64,000 nt of DNA, from NCBI RefSeq assembly GCF_002979435.1, contig NZ_PCOV01000001.1, forward strand, positions 186,001 to 250,000. The letters run 5' to 3'. Within the stretch, counting starts at the first letter, position 1, and each line of letters begins with the position of its first letter. Positions 25,657 to 33,871 of this stretch are shown one piece after another. The stretch is from Microbacterium sp. MYb66 (GTDB taxonomy: Bacteria > Actinomycetota > Actinomycetes > Actinomycetales > Microbacteriaceae). The position numbers and the translations under genes are program-made. The notes under the pieces are model-generated. The model did no database searches, had not been told where the DNA came from, and was given only the letters and a program-made list of their open reading frames with translations.

Positions 25657-26466
25657 TCAGACGCCGACGCGGCGTCCCGTGAGCCGTTCTGCTCGGCGGT
25701 CGGCGTTCTCCAGCGCCCGGCGCTCGCGTTCCCGGCGGAGCACCGTGATGCCGATGAGCACCAGCTCCGGCGCCACGGGCGGCATCGGCGAGACGAAGGG
25801 AGTCGCCTCCGCGAGCAGGTCGTGCGCCACCCGTGCCCGCGCCGCCGGCACCATGCGCGGCGCGCTCTGCAGGAACTGCGAGATGCGACGAGCGAGCCGA
25901 TCGGGCAGACGAGCCACGTCGGCGATCTGCGCCCATCCCGCCAACTCCGGGGGGAGCAGGGGAACGTGCGAGGTCAGCGCCGGCGTGCGGACGCGCTGAC
26001 TGTAGGTTCCGGCGACCAGGTCGCCGAGTCGCTGCGAGCGAGCGTTGAAGGCACCGGTCAGCACCGCGACGCCGCCGAAGGTCATGTAGATCTCGAGCAC
26101 TCCGAGGAGTGCGCGGATGAACGCATGCCGGAACCCGGCGGCGCCGCCGTCCACGCGGACGATCCGTCCGCCGACGGCGAGCTTGCCGAGACTGCGCCCC
26201 TTGAGCGCGACCTCCATGGTGATCGGCAGGACGACGAAGCTCACGACGAGGGCCGAGATCATGGCGATCCGGTCGGTCGTGTCATCGAGGATCCCGACGT
26301 CCAGCAGCCAGATGCGCAGGAAGATCCACAGGATGAAGACGGCGTAGCCGAGGAGCATGTCGATCACGGCGCCGAGCGCCCGCAGCAGGAAGCCGACCGG
26401 CTGTACATCGATCGCGACGGCTTCGCCGGAGAGCACCTCGTCGGAGACGTCGATCGGGACAGACAT
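25657..26466 (-). CDS. RDD-domain membrane protein
   Basis: This 269-aa protein has a three-helix RDD domain at about residues 20-155 (VGFLLRALGAVIDMLLGYAV with the first R and D, then KGRSLGKLAVGGRIV) and a hydrophilic C-terminal half rich in Arg. RDD proteins are often implicated in ion exchange. Its ATG (26464-26466, minus strand) overlaps the alternative plus-strand ATG of the SpoIIM gene, so the two are divergent with almost no intergenic space. Together with SpoIIM, DUF58 and MoxR it recalls the Rv3692-Rv3695 neighbourhood of M. tuberculosis. Confidence 0.85.
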   Translation of the reverse strand: MSVPIDVSDEVLSGEAVAIDVQPVGFLLRALGAVIDMLLGYAVFILWIFLRIWLLDVGILDDTTDRIAMISALVVSFVVLPITMEVALKGRSLGKLAVGGRIVRVDGGAAGFRHAFIRALLGVLEIYMTFGGVAVLTGAFNARSQRLGDLVAGTYSQRVRTPALTSHVPLLPPELAGWAQIADVARLPDRLARRISQFLQSAPRMVPAARARVAHDLLAEATPFVSPMPPVAPELVLIGITVLRRERERRALENADRRAERLTGRRVGV

Positions 26467-26469
26467 GAG

Positions 26470-26475
26470 TACAGT
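26470..26475 (+). promoter_or_regulatory. -10 box (TACAGT) of the SpoIIM gene
   Basis: TACAGT is followed by 7 bases and GTG at 26483. It overlaps the DNA just upstream of the divergent RDD gene, so polymerases on the two strands would compete. Confidence 0.5.
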
Positions 26476-26482
26476 AAATCAG

Positions 26483-27475
26483 GTGGATGCCGATGCGCTG
26501 ACTGATGCACGCCGCGCCGAATGGCAGCGGCTGGAGGAACTCAGCCGCGCCCGACTCGACGGCGACCGAGTCGACGAGCTGATCGTGCGCTACCGCGCGG
26601 CGTCCGCCGACCTCGCCGAGCTGAAGACATCGGTCGGCGATTCCCCGCAGGGGGCCTATCTGTCGACGATCCTGGTCCGGGCCCGGCTGCGACTCACGGG
26701 CGCAGCCGACAACATCCTGACGCAGACCGCTCGGTTCTTCCGGCTGCAGCTTCCGGCAGCCCTCTACCGACTTCGCTGGACCACGCTGGTCATCGCGATC
26801 GCGTTCATCGCCATCGCCGTCGGCACCGCTGCATGGATCGCGAGCGACCCCGCGCTCGTCGCGACCCTCGGTTCACCGGGCGCCCTCGAGCAGTACGCCG
26901 ATGAGAGTTTCACCGGCTATTACACCGAGAACCCTGCCGCAGTCTTCATGGGCATGGTCTGGACCAACAACGCATGGATCGCGATGCAGTGCGTGCTCTT
27001 CGGAGTCACCGGGATCTGGCCGGTGTACATGCTCGTGCAGAACGCCATGGGACTCGGCACCTCCGGCGCGGTGATGGCGGCGCACGACAAGGCCGACATC
27101 ATGGTCCTCTACATCCTTCCGCACGGGATGCTGGAGATGACATGCATCTTCGTCGCCGCCGCCGCCGGCCTGCATGTGTTCTGGGCCTGGGTGGCTCCGG
27201 GACATCGCTCGCGCGGCGAAGCGCTTGCCGAGCAGGGGAGGGCACTCGCCACCGTCGCGATCGGTCTGATCTTCGCCCTCTTCCTCGCCGGTCTCGTCGA
27301 GGGGTTCGTCACCGGATGGGCGCTGCCGTGGCCGGTGAAGATCGGTATCGGCGCCGCGGCGCTCGCCGTGTTCCTCATCTACATGATCGTGATCGGCGGG
27401 CGAGCGCACCGGCAGGGGGAGACCGGCGACCTCGTCGAGTACGAGGCGGGGACTCCGCGCCTCGTCGCCGGCTGA
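26483..27475 (+). CDS. SpoIIM-like (stage II sporulation protein M) membrane protein
   Basis: This 330-aa protein has a helical cytoplasmic N-terminal part (about residues 1-100, RVDELIVRYRAASADLAELK) and five or six membrane helices. The DUF95/SpoIIM pattern is visible in FMGMVWTNNAWIAMQCVLFGVTG and LPHGMLEMTCIFVAAAAGLH. ATG 26465 is in frame, but GTG 26483 is preferred because the TACAGT box lies 7 bases before it. The organism need not sporulate, since this family is widespread in non-sporing actinobacteria beside MoxR/DUF58 genes. The function is unknown. Confidence 0.85.
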   Translation: MDADALTDARRAEWQRLEELSRARLDGDRVDELIVRYRAASADLAELKTSVGDSPQGAYLSTILVRARLRLTGAADNILTQTARFFRLQLPAALYRLRWTTLVIAIAFIAIAVGTAAWIASDPALVATLGSPGALEQYADESFTGYYTENPAAVFMGMVWTNNAWIAMQCVLFGVTGIWPVYMLVQNAMGLGTSGAVMAAHDKADIMVLYILPHGMLEMTCIFVAAAAGLHVFWAWVAPGHRSRGEALAEQGRALATVAIGLIFALFLAGLVEGFVTGWALPWPVKIGIGAAALAVFLIYMIVIGGRAHRQGETGDLVEYEAGTPRLVAG

Positions 27476-27511
27476 CGACGGCCCGCGACGCGCCGCCGGG
27501 GCCAGGGCGGG

Positions 27512-28819
27512 TCAGAGTCGGCCGGCGGCCTTCAGCTCGAGGTAGCGGTCGGCGATGCGCGGCGGCAGCTCTTCCGGATCTGCGGCGATCGCCTCGCCTC
27601 CGGCACGCCGGATCGCATCGGCGACGTTCTCGGCGTCACGGAGCGTCCGCTCCGCCGCCGCCGCGAGATACACCTCTTCGCGGGAGCCGCGTCGACGCGC
27701 GAGAGCGGAGATGCCGTCATCGGTCACCGATCCGACGAGCACGGTGGTCGCGCGGGAGGCGTTCGGGAAGGCTCCGAGGAATCCTCGGGCGGACTCGGCC
27801 GCGTCCTGCGCGGTGAGCACGACGATCAGGGAGGGACGGGTGGTGAGGGTGCGGACCGAAGCGAAAGCGCCGTGCCAGTCGGTGTCCACCAGACGCGCAT
27901 GCACGGGCGCCATGGCATCGGTCATCGCCGGGAGCAGGGCCGCGCCGTCGACGCCCGTCACTCGGCCGCGCACCACGCGGTCGTACATCAGCAGATGCAC
28001 GTGATCGCCGGCGCGGGAGGCGAGGGCGGCGAGCAGCAGGGCGGCCTCGAGGGAGGCGTCGACCCGGGTGCCGTCGCCGACGCGGGCCGCCGACGTGCGC
28101 CCGGTGTCGATGATGATGACCACGTGACGGTCGCGTTCGGGGCGCCAGGTGCGCAGCATCGTGGTGCCGGCGCGAGCAGTGGCGCGCCAGTCGATCGAGC
28201 GCACGTCGTCACCGCGTACGTATTCGCGCAGCGAGTCGAACTCGGTGCCCTGGCCACGCACCTGGATGCTGGTGTTCCCGTCCAGTTCGCGCAGTCTGGC
28301 CAGGCGAGAGGGGAGGTGCTTGCGTGAGGAGAAGGCGGGCAGCACCCGGATCGCTCCGCGAACCAGATGTCGCGCCTGCCGTCCTGCGAGGCCGAGAGGA
28401 CCGCGGGAGCGGATCATCACGAACTCGCTCACCAGCTCCCCCCGTCGACGTGGGCGGAGCGGGATCGACACACGACCGCGCTCTCCCGGTTCCACACGCA
28501 GGTGCTGTCGCTCCGGCGGCGCCCCTGCCGTGGGCTGCCAGGCGTCCCGGATCACCGCGTCCAGTGTTCGGCTGCCGTGGTTGTGGAGCGCGACGCTCAC
28601 CGGCACCGGCTCACCGATGCGGGCACGCTTCGGCAGCCGTCGGCTCACCGTCACCGATCGAGGGCTGGCTGAGAGAGCGACGTCGATCGCGACCAGGAGC
28701 GCGCACAGACCCAGCCAGGCGCCGAGCACCGCGTACGCCGGATATCCCGCCAGCCCGGCGAGGACGAGCGGGACGACGCCCACGGCGAGGGCGACGGCGA
28801 GGCGGCCGGTGACGAACAC
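27512..28819 (-). CDS. DUF58 (von Willebrand A-like) membrane protein
   Basis: This 435-aa protein has two N-terminal helices (about residues 5-50), a beta-rich region, then the DUF58 hallmark FDSLREYVRGDDVRSIDWRA and a vWA-like domain with a DTGRTS metal-site segment in place of the usual DxSxS. The GTG start follows the MoxR stop with no spacing (TAG then GTG). DUF58 proteins are the usual partners of MoxR AAA+ ATPases, presenting clients for metal insertion or assembly; the client here is unknown. Confidence 0.88.
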   Translation of the reverse strand: MFVTGRLAVALAVGVVPLVLAGLAGYPAYAVLGAWLGLCALLVAIDVALSASPRSVTVSRRLPKRARIGEPVPVSVALHNHGSRTLDAVIRDAWQPTAGAPPERQHLRVEPGERGRVSIPLRPRRRGELVSEFVMIRSRGPLGLAGRQARHLVRGAIRVLPAFSSRKHLPSRLARLRELDGNTSIQVRGQGTEFDSLREYVRGDDVRSIDWRATARAGTTMLRTWRPERDRHVVIIIDTGRTSAARVGDGTRVDASLEAALLLAALASRAGDHVHLLMYDRVVRGRVTGVDGAALLPAMTDAMAPVHARLVDTDWHGAFASVRTLTTRPSLIVVLTAQDAAESARGFLGAFPNASRATTVLVGSVTDDGISALARRRGSREEVYLAAAAERTLRDAENVADAIRRAGGEAIAADPEELPPRIADRYLELKAAGRL

Positions 28820-29791
28820 CTAGATCGGGACCCTGGTCTGCTGCACGACGGAGGTGAGGACGGCATCGGCCGACACGCCTTCCATCTGCGCGTCGGGGCG
28901 CAGTTGGAGGCGATGACGCCACACCGGCACCAGCATCGTCTGCACGTGGTCGGGTGTGACGGCGGACGAGGCGTTGAGCCAGGCCCACGCCTTCGCCGCC
29001 GCCAGGAGGCCCGTGGAGGCCCGCGGACTCGCCCCGAGCTCGACGGAGGGGGATTGACGGGTGGCCCGTGCCAGATCGACGACGTATCCGAGCACGTCGT
29101 CCGTGACCTCGACGGCGGATGCCGCCTGCTGCGCCGCGCGGATCTCGTCCGCGGTGACCACGGATTCGACTCCGGTCAACTCGCGAGGGGAGAAGCCCTC
29201 GGCGTGTCGGCGGAGCACGGACACCTCGGCGTCGCGTTCCGGCATGCCGACGACGAGCTTCATCAGGAAGCGGTCCAGCTGGGCCTCGGGAAGGGAGTAG
29301 GTACCCTCATGCTCGATCGGGTTCTGCGTCGCGGCCACGAGGAACGGGTCGGGAAGTGGCCGGCTCACGCCGTCCGCCGAGACCTGGCGCTCCTCCATCG
29401 CCTCGAGGAGAGCCGCCTGCGTCTTCGGCGGGGTCCGGTTGATCTCGTCCGCGAGAAGGATGTTCGTGAAGACCGGACCGGCGCGGAAGTCGAACTCGCC
29501 GGTGCGCGCGTCGTACACGAGGGAGCCCGTGACGTCGCCGGGCATCAGGTCGGGCGTGAACTGGACGCGCTTGGTGTCCAGGCCCAGCGCCCGGGCGAAC
29601 GAGCGGACGACCAGCGTCTTCGCGACTCCGGGGACACCCTCCAGGAGCACATGGCCTCGAGCGAGCAGCGCCACGAGGAGACCTGTGACGGTGCCGGCCT
29701 GGCCGATGACCGCCTTGTCGACCTCGGTGCGCACACGGTGCATGGCCTGGCGGAGAGCGGCGTCGTCCAGGGGGTGATTCTCAACGGTCAC
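28820..29791 (-). CDS. MoxR-family AAA+ ATPase
   Basis: This 323-aa ATPase has Walker A LLEGVPGVAKT, Walker B ILLADEINRTPPKTQAALLEAMEE, sensor 1 VAATQNP and the MoxR-typical PLPDPFLVAATQNPIEHEG. MoxR proteins are chaperone-like ATPases that work with vWA/DUF58 partners, such as the adjacent downstream gene. The GTG at 29791 has a GAGGGA ribosome site. It sits fourth in the minus-strand group that starts at 33123. Confidence 0.93.
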   Translation of the reverse strand: MTVENHPLDDAALRQAMHRVRTEVDKAVIGQAGTVTGLLVALLARGHVLLEGVPGVAKTLVVRSFARALGLDTKRVQFTPDLMPGDVTGSLVYDARTGEFDFRAGPVFTNILLADEINRTPPKTQAALLEAMEERQVSADGVSRPLPDPFLVAATQNPIEHEGTYSLPEAQLDRFLMKLVVGMPERDAEVSVLRRHAEGFSPRELTGVESVVTADEIRAAQQAASAVEVTDDVLGYVVDLARATRQSPSVELGASPRASTGLLAAAKAWAWLNASSAVTPDHVQTMLVPVWRHRLQLRPDAQMEGVSADAVLTSVVQQTRVPI

Positions 29792-29840
29792 GTGGTTCCC
29801 TCGGCTTCTCTGGGATGGGTGGTCGGTTCGGCTCTGTCGA

Positions 29841-31028
29841 TCATTCCTCGCCCCTCGTGCTGCGGGTGCTCTCGTCGACGGCGTGCTCGAGTTCGTCGAG
29901 GCGGCGGGCGAGATCGATCAGGCCGGCGTCGTCGGCCGGGAGCGGGCCGGCGAGCAGCGCCTGCAGGGCGCCACGGGGAATCCGGAGTCGGTCGGATGCT
30001 GCGTCGGCGACTTCGTCCGCCCCGCCGTGCACGGCGAGCCCGAGGCGACGGGCGAGCCGCCGCTGTGCACCGTCGCGGAGTGCCTGGGCCGCATGGGGTG
30101 CATCCCCGGCCTTCGCCGTCAGGCGCGCTCGGCCGTGCATGGTCTCGGACGCCCGGACGGTGACCGGCAGCGTCTCGGCGACCAGCGGACCGAAGCGCTG
30201 GCCGCGCCATATCGCCGTCGCGATCCCGGCCACGATCAGCAGCAGGATCGCAGGTGTGACCCACGGCGGAGTGAGGCTGCCGAGAGTCGGAGTGGATTCC
30301 GCCTCGATGTCGGAGTCGGCGAAGGTGGGGACGTACCAGACGACGCGGTCGGTCTGACCGAGCAGCGCGAGTGCCAGTGCGGCGTTGCCGTCCTCGGCGA
30401 GGTACTCGTTGCTGAAGAGTCTCGTTCCCTCCACGACCGTGCGACGTGCGCTCGCACGCTCATCGACGAGCACGGCGGCGCCCTCGGCGTCCCCGAAGCA
30501 GGCGGTCACCCCGTCGGCAGGAGAGAAGAGCCGGTCGGCGCGGATCGTCCCGACATCGGCGAACTCGGCGACGGAGCATCCGGCGGTGGCCTCGGACAAC
30601 GATCCCGACGCGTTGTCTCCGATGTCCAGCGTGTTCAACAGATGAGTGCTCGCGGAGAGGAACACGATGCGGTCGGCCGGCTCCAGCAGAGTCTCCAGCG
30701 CGTCGTCGGTCAGGGTATACGGGTTGGCCATCACCAGTGTCGTGTCTTCGTCGATCGCCGCACGTGCCTCTGCGCGTGAGCGGTGGATGGAGATGTCCAC
30801 GCCCTGATCGCGCAGGACCTCGGCGAGGGCGAGGGCACCGGCATCGTCGCGGCCTTCGGGATCGAGTGCCCGGTGATCGCCTGGCGCGGTCGCACTGACG
30901 CGGAGTGCGACGAATGCGACGATCAGCACGAGCGCGACCACGATCACCCAGCCGATGATCGTCTTCATACGGCTCGGTCGGCGCTCTGCCGTCGAGGGAG
31001 CCGGCGCCTCTCGATCGATGACGGTCAC
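29841..31028 (-). CDS. DUF4350-domain membrane protein
   Basis: This 395-aa protein has one N-terminal helix (IIGWVIVVALVLIVAFVAL), an extracytoplasmic DUF4350 domain (residues 45-240; DAGALALAEVLRDQGVDI, LVMANPYTLTDDALETL), a second helix near residue 265 (WVTPAILLLIVAGIATAIW) and a cytoplasmic tail of about 110 residues. The GTG at 31028 overlaps the DUF4129 stop as GTGA. The domain resembles glutamine-amidotransferase-like sugar-binding folds, but no catalytic residues are apparent. It belongs to the MoxR/DUF58 cluster. Confidence 0.82.
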   Translation of the reverse strand: MTVIDREAPAPSTAERRPSRMKTIIGWVIVVALVLIVAFVALRVSATAPGDHRALDPEGRDDAGALALAEVLRDQGVDISIHRSRAEARAAIDEDTTLVMANPYTLTDDALETLLEPADRIVFLSASTHLLNTLDIGDNASGSLSEATAGCSVAEFADVGTIRADRLFSPADGVTACFGDAEGAAVLVDERASARRTVVEGTRLFSNEYLAEDGNAALALALLGQTDRVVWYVPTFADSDIEAESTPTLGSLTPPWVTPAILLLIVAGIATAIWRGQRFGPLVAETLPVTVRASETMHGRARLTAKAGDAPHAAQALRDGAQRRLARRLGLAVHGGADEVADAASDRLRIPRGALQALLAGPLPADDAGLIDLARRLDELEHAVDESTRSTRGEE

Positions 31029-31666
31029 GCCATCACCGCCTCGGGACGACGTGCGCGGAGCCGGTCGTCGGTGTCGGCGAGGTCGCGATAGCTCGCCGCC
31101 GTCGCCGGGTGACCGAGATAGCGGACATCGTCGAAGGCGACAGCCGCGCGACGCATGGCGTCGGCTTCGTCGGTGAACACTGCGCTCGCCTCGCGCGCGA
31201 TCGACTGGGCGGTGGCGCCGGGAGCGGGGTCGATCAGGTCGCGTTCCAGCAGGCTGCGCGCGATCGCGCGGTACCGCAGGATGGTCGCCGAATCCCAGTC
31301 GCCGTCACGGGCGGCGCGCTCGGCGTCGGATCGGAGCTGTGCGGCGCTGCGGTCATCGCTCGCCCCGAGCAGGTCCCCTCGGGCGCGTCGGACGGCGCGT
31401 GAGCTGCGCGGTCTTCCCCAGATGATGAGGGCCGCGATCAATGCGGCCGCAATGATGACCGTGACGATGATGAGGGCGGACGGACCGACGCCGGCCCCGT
31501 TCTCCGAGCTGAACAGATCAGCCAGGAAACGCCCCACATCACGCGCCACGAGGTCGAACCATGTCGGCTTGGCATCGGCGTAGCGCGGGTTCGAGAGTTC
31601 TTCTTCCGCCCAGCGTCGAGCCTCGTCCCCGTCGGGAACGTACAGGTCGTCTAACCGTCGGATCAT
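31025..31666 (-). CDS. DUF4129-domain membrane protein
   Basis: This 213-aa protein has a cytoplasmic or outer N-terminal part with RRWAEEELSNPRYADAKPTW, one helix (ALIIVTVIIAAALIAALII) and a C-terminal DUF4129-like domain (GDWDSATILRYRAIARSLLER). DUF4129 is often fused to transglutaminase-like proteins in MoxR/DUF58 clusters; no transglutaminase is seen in this window. It overlaps genes on both sides, ATGA downstream and GTGA with DUF4350. Confidence 0.85.
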   Translation of the reverse strand: MIRRLDDLYVPDGDEARRWAEEELSNPRYADAKPTWFDLVARDVGRFLADLFSSENGAGVGPSALIIVTVIIAAALIAALIIWGRPRSSRAVRRARGDLLGASDDRSAAQLRSDAERAARDGDWDSATILRYRAIARSLLERDLIDPAPGATAQSIAREASAVFTDEADAMRRAAVAFDDVRYLGHPATAASYRDLADTDDRLRARRPEAVMA

Positions 31667-33123
31667 GCCGTGTCGTCGCGGCCGGGCGCGGTCCAGCCAT
31701 CGTCATCGCGGGCCGGCCCTGGCGCGGGAACCGGAGGGGTCTGCGGTGCTCCGGCCGGACCCACCGGCGCCGGTGGGGGCGGGGGCGGGAACGCTGCGGG
31801 CGGCTGGCCGTACTGCGGCTCCGCCGGGTAGGGCTGCGCCTGGTACGGCTGCCCCTGGTACGGCTGCCCCTGGTACGGCTGCCCCTGGTACGGCTGCCCC
31901 TGGTACGGCTGTCCGGGGTACGGCTGCGGCGCTGCCGTCGCCGGGGTGCCGTACTGCGGATACGGGTATCCCTGGGACATCATCACGTGTTCCGGCACCT
32001 GGCGGGGCGGGGGCGCTGCGGTGACGGCGCGCGCGGGGTCGAGCCGGAACGGATCGCCCTGCTGCTCGTCGGTCCAGCCGAGGTCCCGGCGCTCCACGTA
32101 CGCGATGAGCGTCTGGTCGAGTCCCTCGTACCGCATCCGGCAGTCCAGGTACACGAGGGCGGCGCCGGTGCTCTGCACCACGAGTGTGATCGCCTGGATC
32201 ACGAGCAGCAGGACCTGCGGCGCCACCAGTGCCAGGACGTAGCCGATGATCGCACTCGGCTCCGCAGCGCCGGTCGGCGCGACCACCGAGCCCAGGAGCG
32301 AGCTGAGCAGTGTGACGGGAAAGCTCACGACCTGCATCGCGAGGCCCATGATGAGGCTGATGAGGAAGGTCACTCCGAAGGCGACCCAGAAGCGTCCGCG
32401 GGTGAGTCGCCAGGAGCGGACGAAAGCCTCTCGGAACCGGGCACCCTCGAGGACGAGGATCGAGGGCACCAGCAGCAGCTTCGTCGTCAGCCACACGGCC
32501 AGCGGGACGCAGGCGAGTGCGATGAGGATCACGACGAGCACGACGACCCCGATGAGTTCGACGCTGCCGCCCGCTCCCCCGGCGATGAAGGCCGCGACGA
32601 TGCCCACGACGATCGCCAAGATCCCGAACACGGCCACGACCGACAGAGACGCGAAGCCGGCGAGGCGCCAGAACGCCGGGGCCATCCGACGCCAGAGCAT
32701 CCGCAGGGTGGCCTTCACCCCGATCGCGGCATATCCGACTTCCGCGGCGACGACGCCCTGCATCATCGCGGTGAACGCGATCGACGCGAGTCCCACGGCG
32801 AGTCCTGCGATCAGATTGATGGCGATCGTTCCCGCGAGCACAGCCTCGAAATCCGGGGACGAGGGGGAGACGGTCTCCAGACGGGAGAAGGTGGTGAACA
32901 GCACCACGCCCATCACCCCGGCCGTCGCGATCACCACGACGAACTGGATGGCGACGGCGAAGCCGAAGAGCACCTTCGGGTTGTGTCGGAGGGCGGCGAA
33001 CGCCTTCCCCAGCAGCATCCCGAACGTCAGGGGGTGAAGAGGGATGATCCCCTTCTTCGGGGCAGGCGTCCACGTCTGGCCAGTCAATGGCACTCCCTCC
33101 GTCGTGCGCTCCCATCGTGTCAT
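31663..33123 (-). CDS. Glycerophosphodiester phosphodiesterase membrane-domain-like protein with Pro-Tyr-Gln repeat tail
   Basis: This 486-aa protein starts with a short soluble segment, then about six to eight membrane helices (residues 35-330) matching the GPDPase_memb/DUF7847 type (LTFGMLLGKAFAALRHNPK; SWRLTRGRFWVAFGVT). No phosphodiesterase catalytic domain is present. The C-terminal 110 residues are cytoplasmic, low-complexity and Pro/Gln/Tyr-rich, built of PYQGQ repeats and ending in an acidic/Trp tail. ATG 33123 heads the MoxR/DUF58 operon and is divergent from mtrA. The membrane domain has no known activity on its own. Confidence 0.8.
   Translation of the reverse strand: MTRWERTTEGVPLTGQTWTPAPKKGIIPLHPLTFGMLLGKAFAALRHNPKVLFGFAVAIQFVVVIATAGVMGVVLFTTFSRLETVSPSSPDFEAVLAGTIAINLIAGLAVGLASIAFTAMMQGVVAAEVGYAAIGVKATLRMLWRRMAPAFWRLAGFASLSVVAVFGILAIVVGIVAAFIAGGAGGSVELIGVVVLVVILIALACVPLAVWLTTKLLLVPSILVLEGARFREAFVRSWRLTRGRFWVAFGVTFLISLIMGLAMQVVSFPVTLLSSLLGSVVAPTGAAEPSAIIGYVLALVAPQVLLLVIQAITLVVQSTGAALVYLDCRMRYEGLDQTLIAYVERRDLGWTDEQQGDPFRLDPARAVTAAPPPRQVPEHVMMSQGYPYPQYGTPATAAPQPYPGQPYQGQPYQGQPYQGQPYQGQPYQAQPYPAEPQYGQPPAAFPPPPPPAPVGPAGAPQTPPVPAPGPARDDDGWTAPGRDDTA
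31842..31901. repeat. Four perfect 15-bp direct repeats inside the GPDPase-membrane-like gene
   Basis: The unit GGTACGGCTGCCCCT occurs four times without a base change (31842, 31857, 31872, 31887), with degenerate copies on both sides (roughly 31826-31931). On the coding strand each unit encodes Gly-Gln-Pro-Tyr-Gln. The unit length is a multiple of three, so slippage would change the tail length without breaking the frame. Confidence 0.95.
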
Positions 33124-33170
33124 ATCCCACGCGTGGTGCGCAGACCTGGGGGCGGCGGGACTCGGTGCCA

Positions 33171-33176
33171 TAAGGT
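33171..33176 (+). promoter_or_regulatory. -10 box (TAAGGT) of mtrA
   Basis: TAAGGT ends 7 bases before the ATG at 33184, in the 60-base divergent region with the MoxR/DUF58 operon. The GTAAC overlapping its end could be half of an MtrA-type site, but a clear second half is not seen. Confidence 0.5.
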
Positions 33177-33183
33177 AACTGTT

Positions 33184-33864
33184 ATGACCTCACGCATTCT
33201 CGTGGTCGACGACGACACCGCGCTCGCCGAGATGATCGGGATCGTGCTGCGCACCGAGGGCTTCGAGCCGGTCTTCTGTGCAGACGGTGCGCGAGCCGTC
33301 GACGAGTGGCGCACCCAGCGGCCCGACCTCGTGCTGCTCGACCTCATGCTCCCCGGCATGGACGGAATCGAGATCTGCACCCGCATCCGCGCCGAATCGG
33401 GCGTCCCGATCATCATGCTCACGGCGCGCAGCGACACCGCCGACGTCGTGCGCGGGCTGGAAGTCGGCGCAGACGACTACATGGTCAAGCCCTTCAATCC
33501 GAAGGAGCTCGTGGCGCGGATCCGGACCCGGCTCCGGCCGACACCGCAGACCACCAGCGAGCAGCTGCGAGTCGGCGACCTCACCGTGGACGTCGACGCG
33601 CACGAGGTGCGTCGCGGGACGGCGCCGATCGCACTCACGCCGCTCGAGTTCCAGCTGCTCGTCGCGCTCGCGTCCAAGCCGCAGCAGGTGTTCTCCCGCG
33701 AGATGCTCCTCGAACAGGTCTGGGGCTACCACTACAAGGCCGACACCCGTCTGGTGAACGTGCACGTGCAGCGCCTCCGTGCCAAGGTCGAGCTCGACCC
33801 GGACAACCCCAAGATCGTGATGACGGTGCGTGGCGTCGGCTACCGTGCCGGGAGCGTCGGCTAG
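33184..33864 (+). CDS. mtrA: Response regulator MtrA
   Basis: This 226-aa OmpR-family regulator has the receiver acidic pair VVDDD, the phosphorylated Asp53 in LLDLMLPGMDG, Thr80 and the conserved Lys102 in YMVKPFNP. A C-terminal winged helix with QVFSREMLLEQVWGYHYKADTRLVNVHVQRLR completes it. The mtrA-mtrB-lpqB order and close sequence resemblance justify the name. MtrA controls cell-wall, division and replication-linked genes in actinobacteria. ATG 33184 is set by the leaderless promoter box; the open frame upstream has no support. Confidence 0.97.
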   Translation: MTSRILVVDDDTALAEMIGIVLRTEGFEPVFCADGARAVDEWRTQRPDLVLLDLMLPGMDGIEICTRIRAESGVPIIMLTARSDTADVVRGLEVGADDYMVKPFNPKELVARIRTRLRPTPQTTSEQLRVGDLTVDVDAHEVRRGTAPIALTPLEFQLLVALASKPQQVFSREMLLEQVWGYHYKADTRLVNVHVQRLRAKVELDPDNPKIVMTVRGVGYRAGSVG

Positions 33865-33871
33865 GAGCACG

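Noticed and set aside
31826-31931. Short direct repeats considered as a CRISPR array
   Set aside because: The 15-bp units are contiguous without spacers, lie in frame inside a gene and have no cas genes nearby.
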